From Pseudomonas taetrolens (GTDB lineage: Bacteria; Pseudomonadota; Gammaproteobacteria; Pseudomonadales; Pseudomonadaceae), in contig NZ_LS483370.1 in NCBI RefSeq assembly GCF_900475285.1, positions 4,416,001-4,480,000 of the forward strand: a stretch of 64,000 bases of DNA. The letters run 5' to 3'. The notes under the pieces were generated by a model that was given only the letters and a program-made list of their open reading frames with translations, had not been told where the DNA came from and ran no database searches. Below, in pieces: positions 40,018-48,620 of this stretch; positions within the stretch are counted from its first letter, which is position 1; every line of letters begins with the position of its first letter. The translations under genes and the position numbers were made by a program.

Positions 40018-40043
40018 GCCGTTGCCACATTGATGACAACGGC
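40018..40043 (+). other. Hairpin after selO, no T tract
   Basis: GCCGTTG (40018-40024) pairs with CAACGGC (40037-40043) around a 12-nt loop. It lies just beyond the selO stop, but there is no U run, so it is not a classical terminator. The rest of the 265-bp gap to the permease gene shows nothing I can name. Confidence 0.45.
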
Positions 40044-40266
40044 TCTACGCCTGATAGATTCCCAAAACCTGACCAACTCATTCCCTCACCACACAGAGAC
40101 TTTGTGAGCGAATGAGCAGCACCTGCCCTCTCTGCATAACCAAATCGCATATCAACCTTCCCAAACAGTCTTAGACGAAATAACTCACGCTCACTATCGT
40201 GACGCCCGCGTGGCGGCTCCGGGTTGCCCGATACCTCATACGAGATTCGTTGCTTAAGGAACGTCC

Positions 40267-42063
40267 ATGTCCTGGGACTCACTTCCCCTGTTGTTCGTCG
40301 CTGCCTTGCTGGTGTGGTTGCTGGTGTCGTTTGTGCGCGAGAAGTGGAGCGCCGATGTGGTGGCCGCGATCGGTGTTGCAGCCTTGCTGGTCACGCAGAT
40401 CCTGACCCCGCACGAAGTGCTGAGTGTGCTGAGCAACTCGGCACCGGCCACGATTGCCTGCATGTTCGTGCTCTCCGCCGCACTGGAGCGCACCGGCTGT
40501 ATTGATGCATTGGGCAATTGGCTGGGCAATCTGGTGGGAGACCGGCCACTGCGGGTACTCGGCGGCCTGATGATCACTGCACTGGTGATTTCGGCGTTTT
40601 TGAACAACACACCGGTGGTCGCCATTTTGACCCCTGTAGCGATTGCCCTGGCCAAGCGCGCCCACACCTCGCCCTCCAAGCTGCTGATTCCCTTGTCCTA
40701 TGCCACCGTGCTGGGCGGCATGCTGACCATGATCGGCACCTCGACCAACATTCTGGTGGACGGCGTAGCCCGCAAAGCCGGACTCGCGCCTTTCGGCATG
40801 TTTGAAATCACCCAGGCCGGGCTGATGTTTGCAGCGGTCGGTTTTGTCTATTTGATGCTGTTCAGCAACCGCTTGTTGCCTGATCGCGACAGCCTGTCCA
40901 AGCAACTGCGGCCGGATCTGGCCCGCACATTCATGAGCGAGCTGCTGGTGCCGCATGACTCGTCGGCGATTGGCAAAACCCTGGCCGAAGCCAATCTCAA
41001 TGGCGGCAGTGGCTTGCAAGTTCTGAAGATCTTTCGCGAAGAGCAAGAGCTGAGCAGCCCGGAATCCAACACTCAACTGCGCAGCGGCGACCGGCTGGTG
41101 CTCCACGGGCAAGTGCACAATGTGGTAGAGCTGCGCGAAAGCGGCGTGCTGACCTTCAACCGCGGCAACGCTTTCGAGACCATCAGCAGCCATGACGTGA
41201 TTGTGGCCGAGGCTATCGTCGGCCGTAACTCCCGTTACAGCCACCGCCCCATGCGCGACCTCGACCTGACAGCGCGCTATGGCATCGCCGTGCTGGCCGT
41301 GCATCGCCAGGACGAAAACATTCAAGGCAACCTCGACGATCTGCACTTGCAGTTTGGCGACGTGATGCTGGTAGAAGGCACGCCGGCGCAGATTCGCCGC
41401 TTTGCCGAGAACGGCGATCTGATCAGCCTCAATACCGTACTGGAGCGTGCTTATCGCCGCGACAAGGCGCCCATCGCCATTATCGCCACCCTGGCAGTGA
41501 TGCTACTGGCTGCGCTGGAAGTCATGCCCATCGAGGGGTTGGCATTGATTGCCGCCGTGACCGTGGTCGCTACGCGCTGCCTGGATGTACAAGACGCCTA
41601 CAAGGCCGTGGACTGGAAGATTCTCAGCCTTATTTTCGGCATGCTGGCCATTAGTATTGCGATGGAGAAAGTCGGCCTGATCAACCTGGTGGTCAACCAG
41701 ACCATGGCCGCGGTGCCCAATGCAGGCCCACTGCTGATGCTGGGTTTCGTGTACTTGCTGACGACCATCCTGACCGAAATTCTCTCCAATAATGCGGTGG
41801 CCGTATTGCTGACACCGATTGCCATTGGCGTCGCACAACAGATGGGGGTCGATCCCCGCCCCTTCGTGGTCGCGGTCATGTTCGCCGCCAGCGCCAGTTT
41901 CGCCACCCCCATCGGCTACCAGACCAACACCTTCGTGTATAACGCTGGCGGCTATAAATTCAGCGACTTCCTGCGCATCGGTGTCCCGTTGAATGTGCTG
42001 ATGCTGATTGTCGGAATGCTGATAATCCCCTGGATCTGGCCGCTGACACCGGTGGCGGGCTGA
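40267..42063 (+). CDS. SLC13/DASS-type permease with two RCK_C domains (598 aa)
   Basis: Ion-transporter-superfamily membrane protein. Two halves of membrane helices flank a cytoplasmic insert (about 205-395) that carries two TrkA-C-like segments (RSGDRLVLHGQVHNVVELRESG and LQFGDVMLVEGTPAQIRRFAE). The repeated SNT-type substrate-site motifs are visible as LNNTPVVAILTP and GTSTNILVDG in the first half and LSNNAVAVLLTPIAIG and IGYQTNTFVYNAGGY in the second. Such proteins are annotated as Na+/sulfate or dicarboxylate symporters; the substrate cannot be told from sequence. ATG start with GGAACG upstream. Confidence 0.85.
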   Translation: MSWDSLPLLFVAALLVWLLVSFVREKWSADVVAAIGVAALLVTQILTPHEVLSVLSNSAPATIACMFVLSAALERTGCIDALGNWLGNLVGDRPLRVLGGLMITALVISAFLNNTPVVAILTPVAIALAKRAHTSPSKLLIPLSYATVLGGMLTMIGTSTNILVDGVARKAGLAPFGMFEITQAGLMFAAVGFVYLMLFSNRLLPDRDSLSKQLRPDLARTFMSELLVPHDSSAIGKTLAEANLNGGSGLQVLKIFREEQELSSPESNTQLRSGDRLVLHGQVHNVVELRESGVLTFNRGNAFETISSHDVIVAEAIVGRNSRYSHRPMRDLDLTARYGIAVLAVHRQDENIQGNLDDLHLQFGDVMLVEGTPAQIRRFAENGDLISLNTVLERAYRRDKAPIAIIATLAVMLLAALEVMPIEGLALIAAVTVVATRCLDVQDAYKAVDWKILSLIFGMLAISIAMEKVGLINLVVNQTMAAVPNAGPLLMLGFVYLLTTILTEILSNNAVAVLLTPIAIGVAQQMGVDPRPFVVAVMFAASASFATPIGYQTNTFVYNAGGYKFSDFLRIGVPLNVLMLIVGMLIIPWIWPLTPVAG

Positions 42064-42111
42064 CCGATAGTCTGCTGAACTCAGCTTCACACGACCTGCA
42101 GGAGCCTCCTC

Positions 42112-42552
42112 ATGACCGATCCACTGCTGATTCCCTGCCCGCACTGCAATGGCCTGAATCGCATCCCGGCCGCACGTCTGGATGAACACCCCAAATGCGG
42201 ACGCTGTAAAAACGAAGTGCTGACCGGCAAACCCTTTGATTTGAAACAAGCCGATTACCCCAGTCAGATCAAAGGCGATCTGCCGCTCTTGGTGGATGTG
42301 TGGGCTGAATGGTGCGGGCCGTGCAAAGCCTTTGCTCCTATATTCGAACAGGCTGCCGGCCAACTGGCCAACACCTGCCGACTGGCCAAGCTCGACAGTG
42401 AAGCCAATCAGCAACTGGCGGTGCAACTGGGGATACGCTCGATCCCCAGCCTGATCCTCTACAAGAACGGCCAGGAAATCGCCCGTCAAAGTGGCGCTTT
42501 CCCCCTTCAACAGCTCAAGGCCTGGCTACATAGCCACGGGGTCAGCGCTTAA
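42112..42552 (+). CDS. trxC: Thioredoxin 2 TrxC with zinc-binding N-terminus (146 aa)
   Basis: Cytoplasmic disulfide reductase. The extra N-terminal zinc motif typical of TrxC is CPHC (residues 9-12 region) plus CGRC about 18 residues later; the active site is [19 protein letters not shown] carries the conserved cis-proline. In E. coli trxC is OxyR-controlled; no OxyR site was identified here. Its stop codon overlaps that of the convergent ParA gene within a TTAA palindrome. Confidence 0.95.
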   Translation: MTDPLLIPCPHCNGLNRIPAARLDEHPKCGRCKNEVLTGKPFDLKQADYPSQIKGDLPLLVDVWAEWCGPCKAFAPIFEQAAGQLANTCRLAKLDSEANQQLAVQLGIRSIPSLILYKNGQEIARQSGAFPLQQLKAWLHSHGVSA

Positions 42553-43322
42553 GCGTTCTGATCCAGATAATCGTGCAGCTCAATGAATTGCTGAGTCAGC
42601 TTGTGTCGCGGGTCGAAGTAAACCAGCGGCTGGCTGGCCTGATGCGACTCACGCATACGTACTGAACTGCTGAGGTACACCGGTAAGACAGGCAGGCTTT
42701 CAGCGATGAGCTCATCGAGCATTTGCTGCGGCAAACTGGCCCGGGCCTGAAACTGGTTGACCACGATGCCTTCCACCATCAGCGCTTCGTTGTGATCATC
42801 TTTCAGTTCGTCGATCTCGGCCAGCAGCCCGTAGAGCGCTTGACGCGAAAAACTGTCGCAATCAAACGGAATCAGCACACGGTCACAGGCGATCAATGCC
42901 GACACGGCATAGAAGTTCAGGGCCGGCGGCGTGTCGACATAAATGCGGTCATAATCTTCGGCCAGCTCATCGAGCAACTTACGCAGCTTGTTGATCTTGT
43001 GCTTGGCTTCCAGTTTTGGCTGCAGATCGGCCAGTTCAGCAGTGGCGGTAATCACGTGTAGATTTTCGAAAGGCGTTTCGTAAATATCGACCCGATTTTT
43101 CTTTGAGCCGACACCCGCAGACAAACTGTGCTTGAAGAAGTCCGCGATCCCCATCGGAATGTCGTCGCCGGTGAGCCCGGTGAGGTATTGAGTGGAGTTA
43201 GCCTGGGCATCCAGATCTACCAGCAAGGTCCTGTAACCCTCGCTAGCGCTGACCGCCGCCAGGTTGCACGCGATGCTGGACTTGCCCACACCGCCTTTTT
43301 GATTGAACACCACACGACGCAT
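42549..43322 (-). CDS. Orphan ParA-family ATPase (257 aa)
   Basis: Deviant Walker A ATPase of the ParA/MinD class: [22 protein letters not shown] at the very N-terminus (signature lysine in KGGVGKS), [13 protein letters not shown] after it, and YVDTPPAL (Walker B). It lacks the N-terminal DNA-binding domain of plasmid ParAs, and no parB lies beside it. P. aeruginosa has the same gene here (PA5028). It could position a protein complex on the nucleoid or at the pole; the cargo is unknown. ATG 43322 starts the Walker A region directly; the frame opens seven codons earlier without support. Confidence 0.85.
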   Translation of the reverse strand: MRRVVFNQKGGVGKSSIACNLAAVSASEGYRTLLVDLDAQANSTQYLTGLTGDDIPMGIADFFKHSLSAGVGSKKNRVDIYETPFENLHVITATAELADLQPKLEAKHKINKLRKLLDELAEDYDRIYVDTPPALNFYAVSALIACDRVLIPFDCDSFSRQALYGLLAEIDELKDDHNEALMVEGIVVNQFQARASLPQQMLDELIAESLPVLPVYLSSSVRMRESHQASQPLVYFDPRHKLTQQFIELHDYLDQNA

Positions 43323-43659
43323 TTCAAAACCTCCGTGTATCAATGAGTGCCTGAGTGTAGAGGCCCTTTGAGCGGCTTCGCTACCTCGCCGAGAAATGAA
43401 CTACAGCTCTAGTCTCTATATCTGCAAACGCACATGAACATATCTACTTTCTGCGCTGGTTGAAACTTACTCACCGGCCAATCATGGCTAAATGACAGTA
43501 ATTTTGTGTCGTACACGAAAAAACCACGCTCCAACTGTAAGCAATATTTGCTACCAACCAACTGCACCCGGATAATGTCACCATTCTGTTACGGGTGCCG
43601 CATCAACCGCTGTTGCCCTCTTGCACCAAGGAAGCCCGCCAGGGCGGGATGAAACTCCA
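43323..43659. promoter_or_regulatory. Control region between parA-like gene and the aryl polyene operon (337 bp)
   Basis: Divergent gap, AT-richer than its flanks, with no supported gene. It holds the candidate operon promoter listed separately, and should also hold the promoter of the ParA-like gene near 43330-43420, where I could not single out a convincing box. Confidence 0.6.
43540..43576 (+). promoter_or_regulatory. Candidate promoter with overlapping palindrome for the ape operon
   Basis: TTGCTA (43548-43553), a 17-bp spacer and GATAAT (43571-43576) form a plausible sigma-70 promoter; transcription would begin near 43583 and leave a leader of about 75 nt. The imperfect palindrome AGCAATATTTGCT (43540-43552) overlaps the -35 box, a typical place for a repressor site. 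Confidence 0.45.
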
Positions 43660-44379
43660 GTGATCAACTTCAACATTGCCGCATGGCGCGCATGGGCTCC
43701 GGGCCTCGAGAGCGCGGCCGACTGGCAGGCCTGGAGCCAGCAACCCGAGGTACTCGCCCCCAGCGATGCCGCCCCTGATGTCTCGTTTCTACCCGCCATG
43801 CAACGTCGGCGGCTGAGCCGCCTCGCCCGCATGGCCTTCAGCGTCGGCTGGCCATTGGCTGAAGGCCATGAGGCGCTGCCGCTGGTCTTCATCTCTCGCC
43901 ACGGTGAAACCCCGCGCACCTTCGACATCCTCAGAGACCTTGCCGCTGATCAACCCCTGTCGCCCACGCAGTTCAGCCTCTCGGTGCACAATGCGGTGAT
44001 TGGTCTGTGGTCGATCCTGCGGGGCGAGACGAGCGAAATGACCGCCCTCGCCGCTGCCGGCGATGGTCTGGAACATGGCCTGATCGAAGCGTGCGGCCTG
44101 CTCAATGAAGGCGCCCCCGCCGTGCTGCTGATCGTCACCGAAGAACAGCCGCCCGAGGCTTATGCGCAGTGGATCGATGACGTCCCTTTTCCGTATGCCG
44201 TGGGCCTGTTGCTGACACCAGGCGAGCAATGGCAGCTCTCACTGGCCACCTGCACCTCAGTACCGGTCAAAACCCGCTGGCCTCATGCCCTGGAGCTGTT
44301 GCGGCATATGCACGGTGAACCCACCACGTTCCAGCACGCCTGGAAAAACCGTGTCTGGAACTGGCAACGCACCCCGTGA
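43660..44379 (+). CDS. apeC: Ketosynthase-like chain-length-factor protein ApeC (239 aa)
   Basis: Beta-ketoacyl synthase N-terminal-like domain (Ketoacyl-synt_2 type) found in aryl polyene clusters. Where true ketosynthases have the active-site Cys, this protein reads FSLSVHNAVIGLWSILRGE, with no Cys, and it lacks the C-terminal half with the two His. It therefore fits a partner/chain-length factor for the ApeO ketosynthase, as described for ApeO-ApeC in Xenorhabdus. I chose GTG 43660 (INFNIAAWRAWAPGLES), as homologues begin near there; TTG 43621 is open too. First gene of the operon; its stop overlaps the next GTG start. Confidence 0.8.
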   Translation: MINFNIAAWRAWAPGLESAADWQAWSQQPEVLAPSDAAPDVSFLPAMQRRRLSRLARMAFSVGWPLAEGHEALPLVFISRHGETPRTFDILRDLAADQPLSPTQFSLSVHNAVIGLWSILRGETSEMTALAAAGDGLEHGLIEACGLLNEGAPAVLLIVTEEQPPEAYAQWIDDVPFPYAVGLLLTPGEQWQLSLATCTSVPVKTRWPHALELLRHMHGEPTTFQHAWKNRVWNWQRTP

Positions 44380-45161
44380 ACAGGCGTCGAGATGCCTATT
44401 TCTGGCGCCTGGTCGCCACCGCCCTGAGCTTTATGCTCTTCGGGCTCGGATGCGTGGGTCTGAGGCTGGTGATATTCCCCTTGTTGAGCGTGATACCAGG
44501 TGACGCGGTGCGCCATCGCGAGCGTGCGCGTTACACGGTCAGTCGACTGTTCTGGCTGTTTATCCGCTTCATGGCGCGCATGGGCGTGTTGACCTACGAG
44601 GTGCAAGGTGCCGAACGGCTCGGTCGCGCCGGACAAATGATCATCGCCAACCATCCGTCGCTTATTGATGTGGTTTTTTTAATCGGTCTGGTGCGTAACG
44701 CCAATTGCGTGGTCAAACAAAGTCTTTGGCAAAACCCGTTCACTCGCAGCCCCGTACGCGCCACCCAGTACATCAGCAATGACGGCAGTGTCGACATGCT
44801 CGATAACGCAGCGGCGGCGCTGCAAGAAGGTCAGACCCTGATTATCTTCCCGGAGGGCACCCGCACCCGGCCAGGACAGGTGCCTGCCTTTCATCGCGGC
44901 GCCGCCGCCATTGCGTTACGGGGTGCGAAGATCCTCACCCCGGTGGTGATCAAGGTCAGGCCGACCACGCTGACCAAGGCTGAACCCTGGTACCGGATCC
45001 CGAAACGCCGCGTGCATTTCAGTTTTCGGGTCGGTGCCGATATAGATCCACATACGTTTGCAGCGCAAGGTCCGCCACCTAAAGCCTCGCGCTTGCTCAA
45101 TGACTTCGTGCATGACTACTTCATTAAGGAGCTCGCCACAGATGAGCACTCTACACACTGA
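44376..45161 (+). CDS. apeD: PlsC-type lysophospholipid acyltransferase ApeD (261 aa)
   Basis: Membrane-bound glycerophospholipid acyltransferase family. One N-terminal helix (LVATALSFMLFGLGCVGLRLVIFP), the catalytic HX4D motif as NHPSLID near residue 91, and the second motif FPEGTRTRPG. In aryl polyene clusters such proteins are thought to help join the polyene to a lipid carrier; that step is inferred. GTG start overlapping the apeC stop (GTGA). The end of this gene overlaps the start of the first ACP gene by 20 bp. Confidence 0.82.
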   Translation: MNRRRDAYFWRLVATALSFMLFGLGCVGLRLVIFPLLSVIPGDAVRHRERARYTVSRLFWLFIRFMARMGVLTYEVQGAERLGRAGQMIIANHPSLIDVVFLIGLVRNANCVVKQSLWQNPFTRSPVRATQYISNDGSVDMLDNAAAALQEGQTLIIFPEGTRTRPGQVPAFHRGAAAIALRGAKILTPVVIKVRPTTLTKAEPWYRIPKRRVHFSFRVGADIDPHTFAAQGPPPKASRLLNDFVHDYFIKELATDEHSTH

Positions 45162-45402
45162 AATCAAGCAATTGATCATCGACGCCCTGGGCCTCGAAGA
45201 CATCAGCACCCAGGACATCGGCGACGACCAGACCTTGTTCGGCGAAGGCCTGGGGCTCGACTCGGTTGACGCCCTAGAGCTGGGCCTGGCGATTCAAAAA
45301 ACCTACGGCATCAAGATAGACGCCGACGCCAAAGACACCCGTGATCACTTTTCCAGCGTGGCCAGCCTTGCGGCTTTTGTCACCGCCAAACAGGCAGCCT
45401 GA
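45142..45402 (+). CDS. apeE: Acyl carrier protein ApeE (86 aa)
   Basis: Small acidic carrier protein with the phosphopantetheine serine in GLDSVDALELG (about residue 40). In the aryl polyene pathway one carrier holds the aryl starter or final acid and the other holds the growing chain. The start is ATG 45142, giving a standard ACP length; a longer frame begins inside apeD. The second ACP gene follows after 9 bp. Confidence 0.88.
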   Translation: MSTLHTEIKQLIIDALGLEDISTQDIGDDQTLFGEGLGLDSVDALELGLAIQKTYGIKIDADAKDTRDHFSSVASLAAFVTAKQAA

Positions 45403-45411
45403 GACCGAACC

Positions 45412-45666
45412 ATGCAAACCCGTGACGACATCTTCAATACCCTGCGCACCGCTCTGGTCGAATTGTTCGAGCTTGAGCCCGAGCGCGTGACCCTGGACGC
45501 CAACCTGTATCAGGATCTGGAAATCGACAGCATCGATGCCGTTGACCTGATTGACCACATCAAACGCAAAACCGGCAAAAAAATCGCCGCCGAAGAGTTC
45601 AAGTCGGTGCGCACCGTCAACGACGTGGTTGAGGCAGTTTACCGCCTGGTTCATCCCGCCGCATGA
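45412..45666 (+). CDS. apeF: Acyl carrier protein ApeF (84 aa)
   Basis: Second carrier protein, with the attachment serine in EIDSIDAVDLID. The recognition helix and the basic stretch KRKTGKK after it differ from ApeE, suggesting distinct partners. In Xenorhabdus ApeF carries the polyene during extension. Its stop overlaps the start of the next gene (ATGA). Confidence 0.88.
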   Translation: MQTRDDIFNTLRTALVELFELEPERVTLDANLYQDLEIDSIDAVDLIDHIKRKTGKKIAAEEFKSVRTVNDVVEAVYRLVHPAA

Positions 45667-46208
45667 GCCGGCTGATCGGCCTGGGCCTGCTGATGGCCGG
45701 CCTGCTGTACCCGTTCGCGGTGTATTTCGGCATGGCCCACTTCGCTCCATGGCAATTTGCCCTGTTACTCGGCAGCCTCTGGCTGGCGCGCGCCCTGACC
45801 GGGGAACGACGGCCCGGCAGCCTGATGATGGCCCTTGTCGCGCTGGTGTTCTGCGCCCTGCTGGCCCTGTTTAACAGCCCGACATTGCTGCGCTGGTACC
45901 CCGTGCTGATCAGCACATTCATGCTCAGCCTGTTTGGCCTGAGCCTGAAGTTCGGCCCGCCGATGATCGAGCGTCTGGCGCGTTTGCGCGAACCGGTGCT
46001 GCCACCGGTGGCCATCCATTACACACGACAGGTGACCAGAGTCTGGTGCCTGTTTTTTCTGCTCAACGGGCTAGTCGCCGCCAGCTTGACGCTGTGGGCG
46101 CCACTGGCCTGGTGGACGTTGTACAACGGCCTGATCGCCTACGGGCTGATGGGGTTGCTGTTTGCCATTGAATGGCTGATACGACAAAAGGTAAGAGACC
46201 AGGCATGA
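45663..46208 (+). CDS. apeG: ApeG-type polytopic membrane protein (181 aa)
   Basis: About five hydrophobic helices (the first at residues 2-22, LIGLGLLMAGLLYPFAVYFG; the last near 150-170) and a basic cytoplasmic loop. It belongs to the COG4648-like predicted membrane proteins that always accompany aryl polyene clusters. Function is not established; transport or scaffolding of the membrane-bound assembly is a guess. Coupled by 4-bp overlaps on both sides. Confidence 0.75.
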   Translation: MSRLIGLGLLMAGLLYPFAVYFGMAHFAPWQFALLLGSLWLARALTGERRPGSLMMALVALVFCALLALFNSPTLLRWYPVLISTFMLSLFGLSLKFGPPMIERLARLREPVLPPVAIHYTRQVTRVWCLFFLLNGLVAASLTLWAPLAWWTLYNGLIAYGLMGLLFAIEWLIRQKVRDQA

Positions 46209-47875
46209 ATTGGATAAAACTTGAGCAGTTGCTGCTTGAGGGGCACATCGACCGTGCGGTCACGGTTGAGCCGACGCTGAACCACGCCACCTTCCGTGAG
46301 CAGGCCTTGCGCCTGGCGGGTGGATTGCAGCAACGGGGTGTGCAACGGATTGCCGTACACCTGGACGATGCCGCCGTCCTGGCCATCGCTCTGTTCGGTG
46401 CATGGCGGGCCGGGGTCAGCGTGTTACTGCCCGCCGACCTGCAACCGCAAACCCGCCAGCGCTGGAATACCCAGGTCGATTTATGGCTGACCAACAACCT
46501 TGAGCTCAAGGCCTTGTACGCCACGCCGCTGACCGCAGCCGAGCTGGACCTTGATCGGTGCCAATTGAGCCTTTGCACGTCAGGCTCCAGTGGCGAGCCC
46601 AAGCGCATCGACAAAAGCCTGCGCCAAATGGCCAATGAAGTTGAAGCCCTTGAGCAGTTGTGGGGCACCGAGCTCGGCGAAGCCTGCATCATCGCCAGCG
46701 TGGCGGCGCAGCATATTTACGGCCTGTTATTCCGTGTGCTGTGGCCCCTGTGCGCCGGCCGCTGCTTTATCCGCCAGCAGTTGGCATTCCCCGAAGACAT
46801 GCAGCGCGCCAGCCGCCAGCACGCATCCTTTGCCTGGGTTGCCAGCCCGGCGCTTCTCAAAAGAATGACTGACAACCTCGACTGGCCGGCCTTGAGTCCG
46901 GTACGCCGGGTGTTCTCCTCGGGCGGTGCCTTGCCGGCCGAAGCCGCCCAAGCGCTGCATCAGCGTTTGGGCCAATGGCCAACCGAAATTCTCGGCAGTT
47001 CTGAAACCGGCGGCATCGCCTGGCGCCAGGGCCTGAACCTGTGGCAACCCTTCAGCGACGTGCAACTCAGCCAAAGCGAAGACGGCGCCTTGCGTATTGC
47101 CTCAACCTACCTGCCTGCCGGTCATGTCGAGCAAACCGCTGATGCCGCGCGAATTGAAGCCGATGGCCGTTTTGAACTGCTCGGCCGTCTGGACCGTATC
47201 GTCAAACTGGAAGAGAAGCGCATCTCCCTGCCCATGCTGGAGCTGGCGCTGGTCAAGCATGACTGGGTACGTGAGGCCCGCCTGGGAGTGGTCAATGAAC
47301 AACGGGCGTCGCTGGGCGCCCTGCTGGTACTGAGCGACAGCGGCTTGTTTGCCCTGCGTGAGCATGGCCGCCGCGCGCTGACCCAATACTTGCGCCAGCA
47401 TTTGAGCCAGCACTGCGAGGCGCTGGCTCTGCCCCGTCGCTGGCGGTTGCTGCGCCAATTACCGCTCAACAGCCAAGGCAAACTGCCCCAGGCGCAGATC
47501 GATGCGCTGCTGCTGGCACCCCGCCCGAAACTGCCTGAAGTGCTGAGCCAAACCGAGGATGACGGCCAATGGACCCTCACCCTTGGCATCCCGCCGGACC
47601 TGGCATTCTTCAGCGGCCACTTTCCCAAAACCCCGGTGTTGCCCGGCGTAGTGCAGGTGGATTGGGCGCTCAACCTGGGCCAGCAGTTGCTCGTCCTGCC
47701 ACCACGTTTTGCCGGTATGGAAGTCCTCAAATTTCAGCAACTGGTGCGCCCGGGCGACCAGCTCGAACTGACCCTGCGCTTCGACCCCGAGCGCAGCAAA
47801 TTGCACTTTGCCTACCGTAATGCCAACGCCGCATGCTCCAGCGGCCGCATCGTGCTGGAGCCAACCTGTGGATAA
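46205..47875 (+). CDS. apeH: AMP-dependent acyl-ACP ligase fused to a dehydratase domain (ApeH-ApeI, 556 aa)
   Basis: Residues 1 to about 440 form an adenylate-forming ligase: ATP-binding loop [16 protein letters not shown] near 120, [12 protein letters not shown] near 265, and [17 protein letters not shown] near 330. It should activate the aryl carboxylic starter and load an ACP. Residues from about 445 form a FabA/FabZ-type hotdog domain ([20 protein letters not shown], with the catalytic His in GHFP), corresponding to the separate ApeI dehydratase of other clusters. So one protein combines loading and dehydration functions. ATG 46205 overlaps the apeG stop. Confidence 0.85.
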   Translation: MNWIKLEQLLLEGHIDRAVTVEPTLNHATFREQALRLAGGLQQRGVQRIAVHLDDAAVLAIALFGAWRAGVSVLLPADLQPQTRQRWNTQVDLWLTNNLELKALYATPLTAAELDLDRCQLSLCTSGSSGEPKRIDKSLRQMANEVEALEQLWGTELGEACIIASVAAQHIYGLLFRVLWPLCAGRCFIRQQLAFPEDMQRASRQHASFAWVASPALLKRMTDNLDWPALSPVRRVFSSGGALPAEAAQALHQRLGQWPTEILGSSETGGIAWRQGLNLWQPFSDVQLSQSEDGALRIASTYLPAGHVEQTADAARIEADGRFELLGRLDRIVKLEEKRISLPMLELALVKHDWVREARLGVVNEQRASLGALLVLSDSGLFALREHGRRALTQYLRQHLSQHCEALALPRRWRLLRQLPLNSQGKLPQAQIDALLLAPRPKLPEVLSQTEDDGQWTLTLGIPPDLAFFSGHFPKTPVLPGVVQVDWALNLGQQLLVLPPRFAGMEVLKFQQLVRPGDQLELTLRFDPERSKLHFAYRNANAACSSGRIVLEPTCG

Positions 47876-48620
47876 CAAACGCGCCCTGCATAAACCCTGC
47901 GCCGTGATCCCGGTTTACAACCACGAAACCGCTGTACCTGCCGTGGTCGAAACCTTGCTGGCCGCAGGTTTGCCCTGCGTGCTGGTGGATGATGCCAGCA
48001 GCCCGGCGTGCCGTGCCGTGCTGGAACAACTGGCGCAAGGCGAACAGATCTTTCTGGTGGGCCTGGCCGTCAACCAGGGCAAGGGCGGCGCGGTCATGGC
48101 CGGCCTGCGCGAAGCCGCTCGGCTGGGCTTTACTCACGCCCTGCAAGTAGACGCTGACGGTCAGCATGACCTGCACGACGTTGCGCCCTTCATGCAATTG
48201 TCGCAACTCAATCCCGACGCCCTGATCTGCGGTTATCCACAGTACGACGCCAGTGTGCCCAAGGGCCGGTTTTATGCGCGCTACCTGACCCACGTGTGGG
48301 TGTGGATCAACAGCCTGTCGCTGAAAATCCCCGACTCGATGTGCGGTTTCCGGGTCTATCCTCTGGCTCCGACACTGGCGTTGATCAACTCGGTCAAACT
48401 CGGCAAGCGCATGGACTTCGACCCCGAGATCCTGGTGCGCCTGGCCTGGCGCAACCAACCCATGTGCTGGCTGCCAACCCGGGTGCATTACCCGCAAGAC
48501 GGCCTGTCGCACTTTCGCCTGTTACACGACAACGCGCTGATTTCCAGCATGCATGCCAAGCTGTTCTTCGGGATGCTGGTGCGCTTGCCGAGCATCCTCT
48601 GGAGGCGCTGGAAGGCATGA
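47868..48620 (+). CDS. Family 2 glycosyltransferase of the aryl polyene cluster (250 aa)
   Basis: GT-A fold enzyme: CAVIPVYNHETAVPAVVETL at the start, VLVDDASS, and the metal-binding QVDADGQHD (DxD region) near residue 105. Members of this type usually glycosylate polyprenyl phosphate; in aryl polyene clusters the equivalent is one half of a protein in E. coli that also contains the acyltransferase encoded next here. GTG start at 47868 with GGAG seven bases upstream, overlapping the ligase stop by 8 bp. Substrate unknown. Confidence 0.82.
   Translation: MDNKRALHKPCAVIPVYNHETAVPAVVETLLAAGLPCVLVDDASSPACRAVLEQLAQGEQIFLVGLAVNQGKGGAVMAGLREAARLGFTHALQVDADGQHDLHDVAPFMQLSQLNPDALICGYPQYDASVPKGRFYARYLTHVWVWINSLSLKIPDSMCGFRVYPLAPTLALINSVKLGKRMDFDPEILVRLAWRNQPMCWLPTRVHYPQDGLSHFRLLHDNALISSMHAKLFFGMLVRLPSILWRRWKA

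Noticed and set aside
42549..43322. Plasmid or integrated-element partition system
   Set aside because: Only a ParA-type ATPase is present, without parB, parS repeats, integrase or replication gene, and the same gene is found here in P. aeruginosa.
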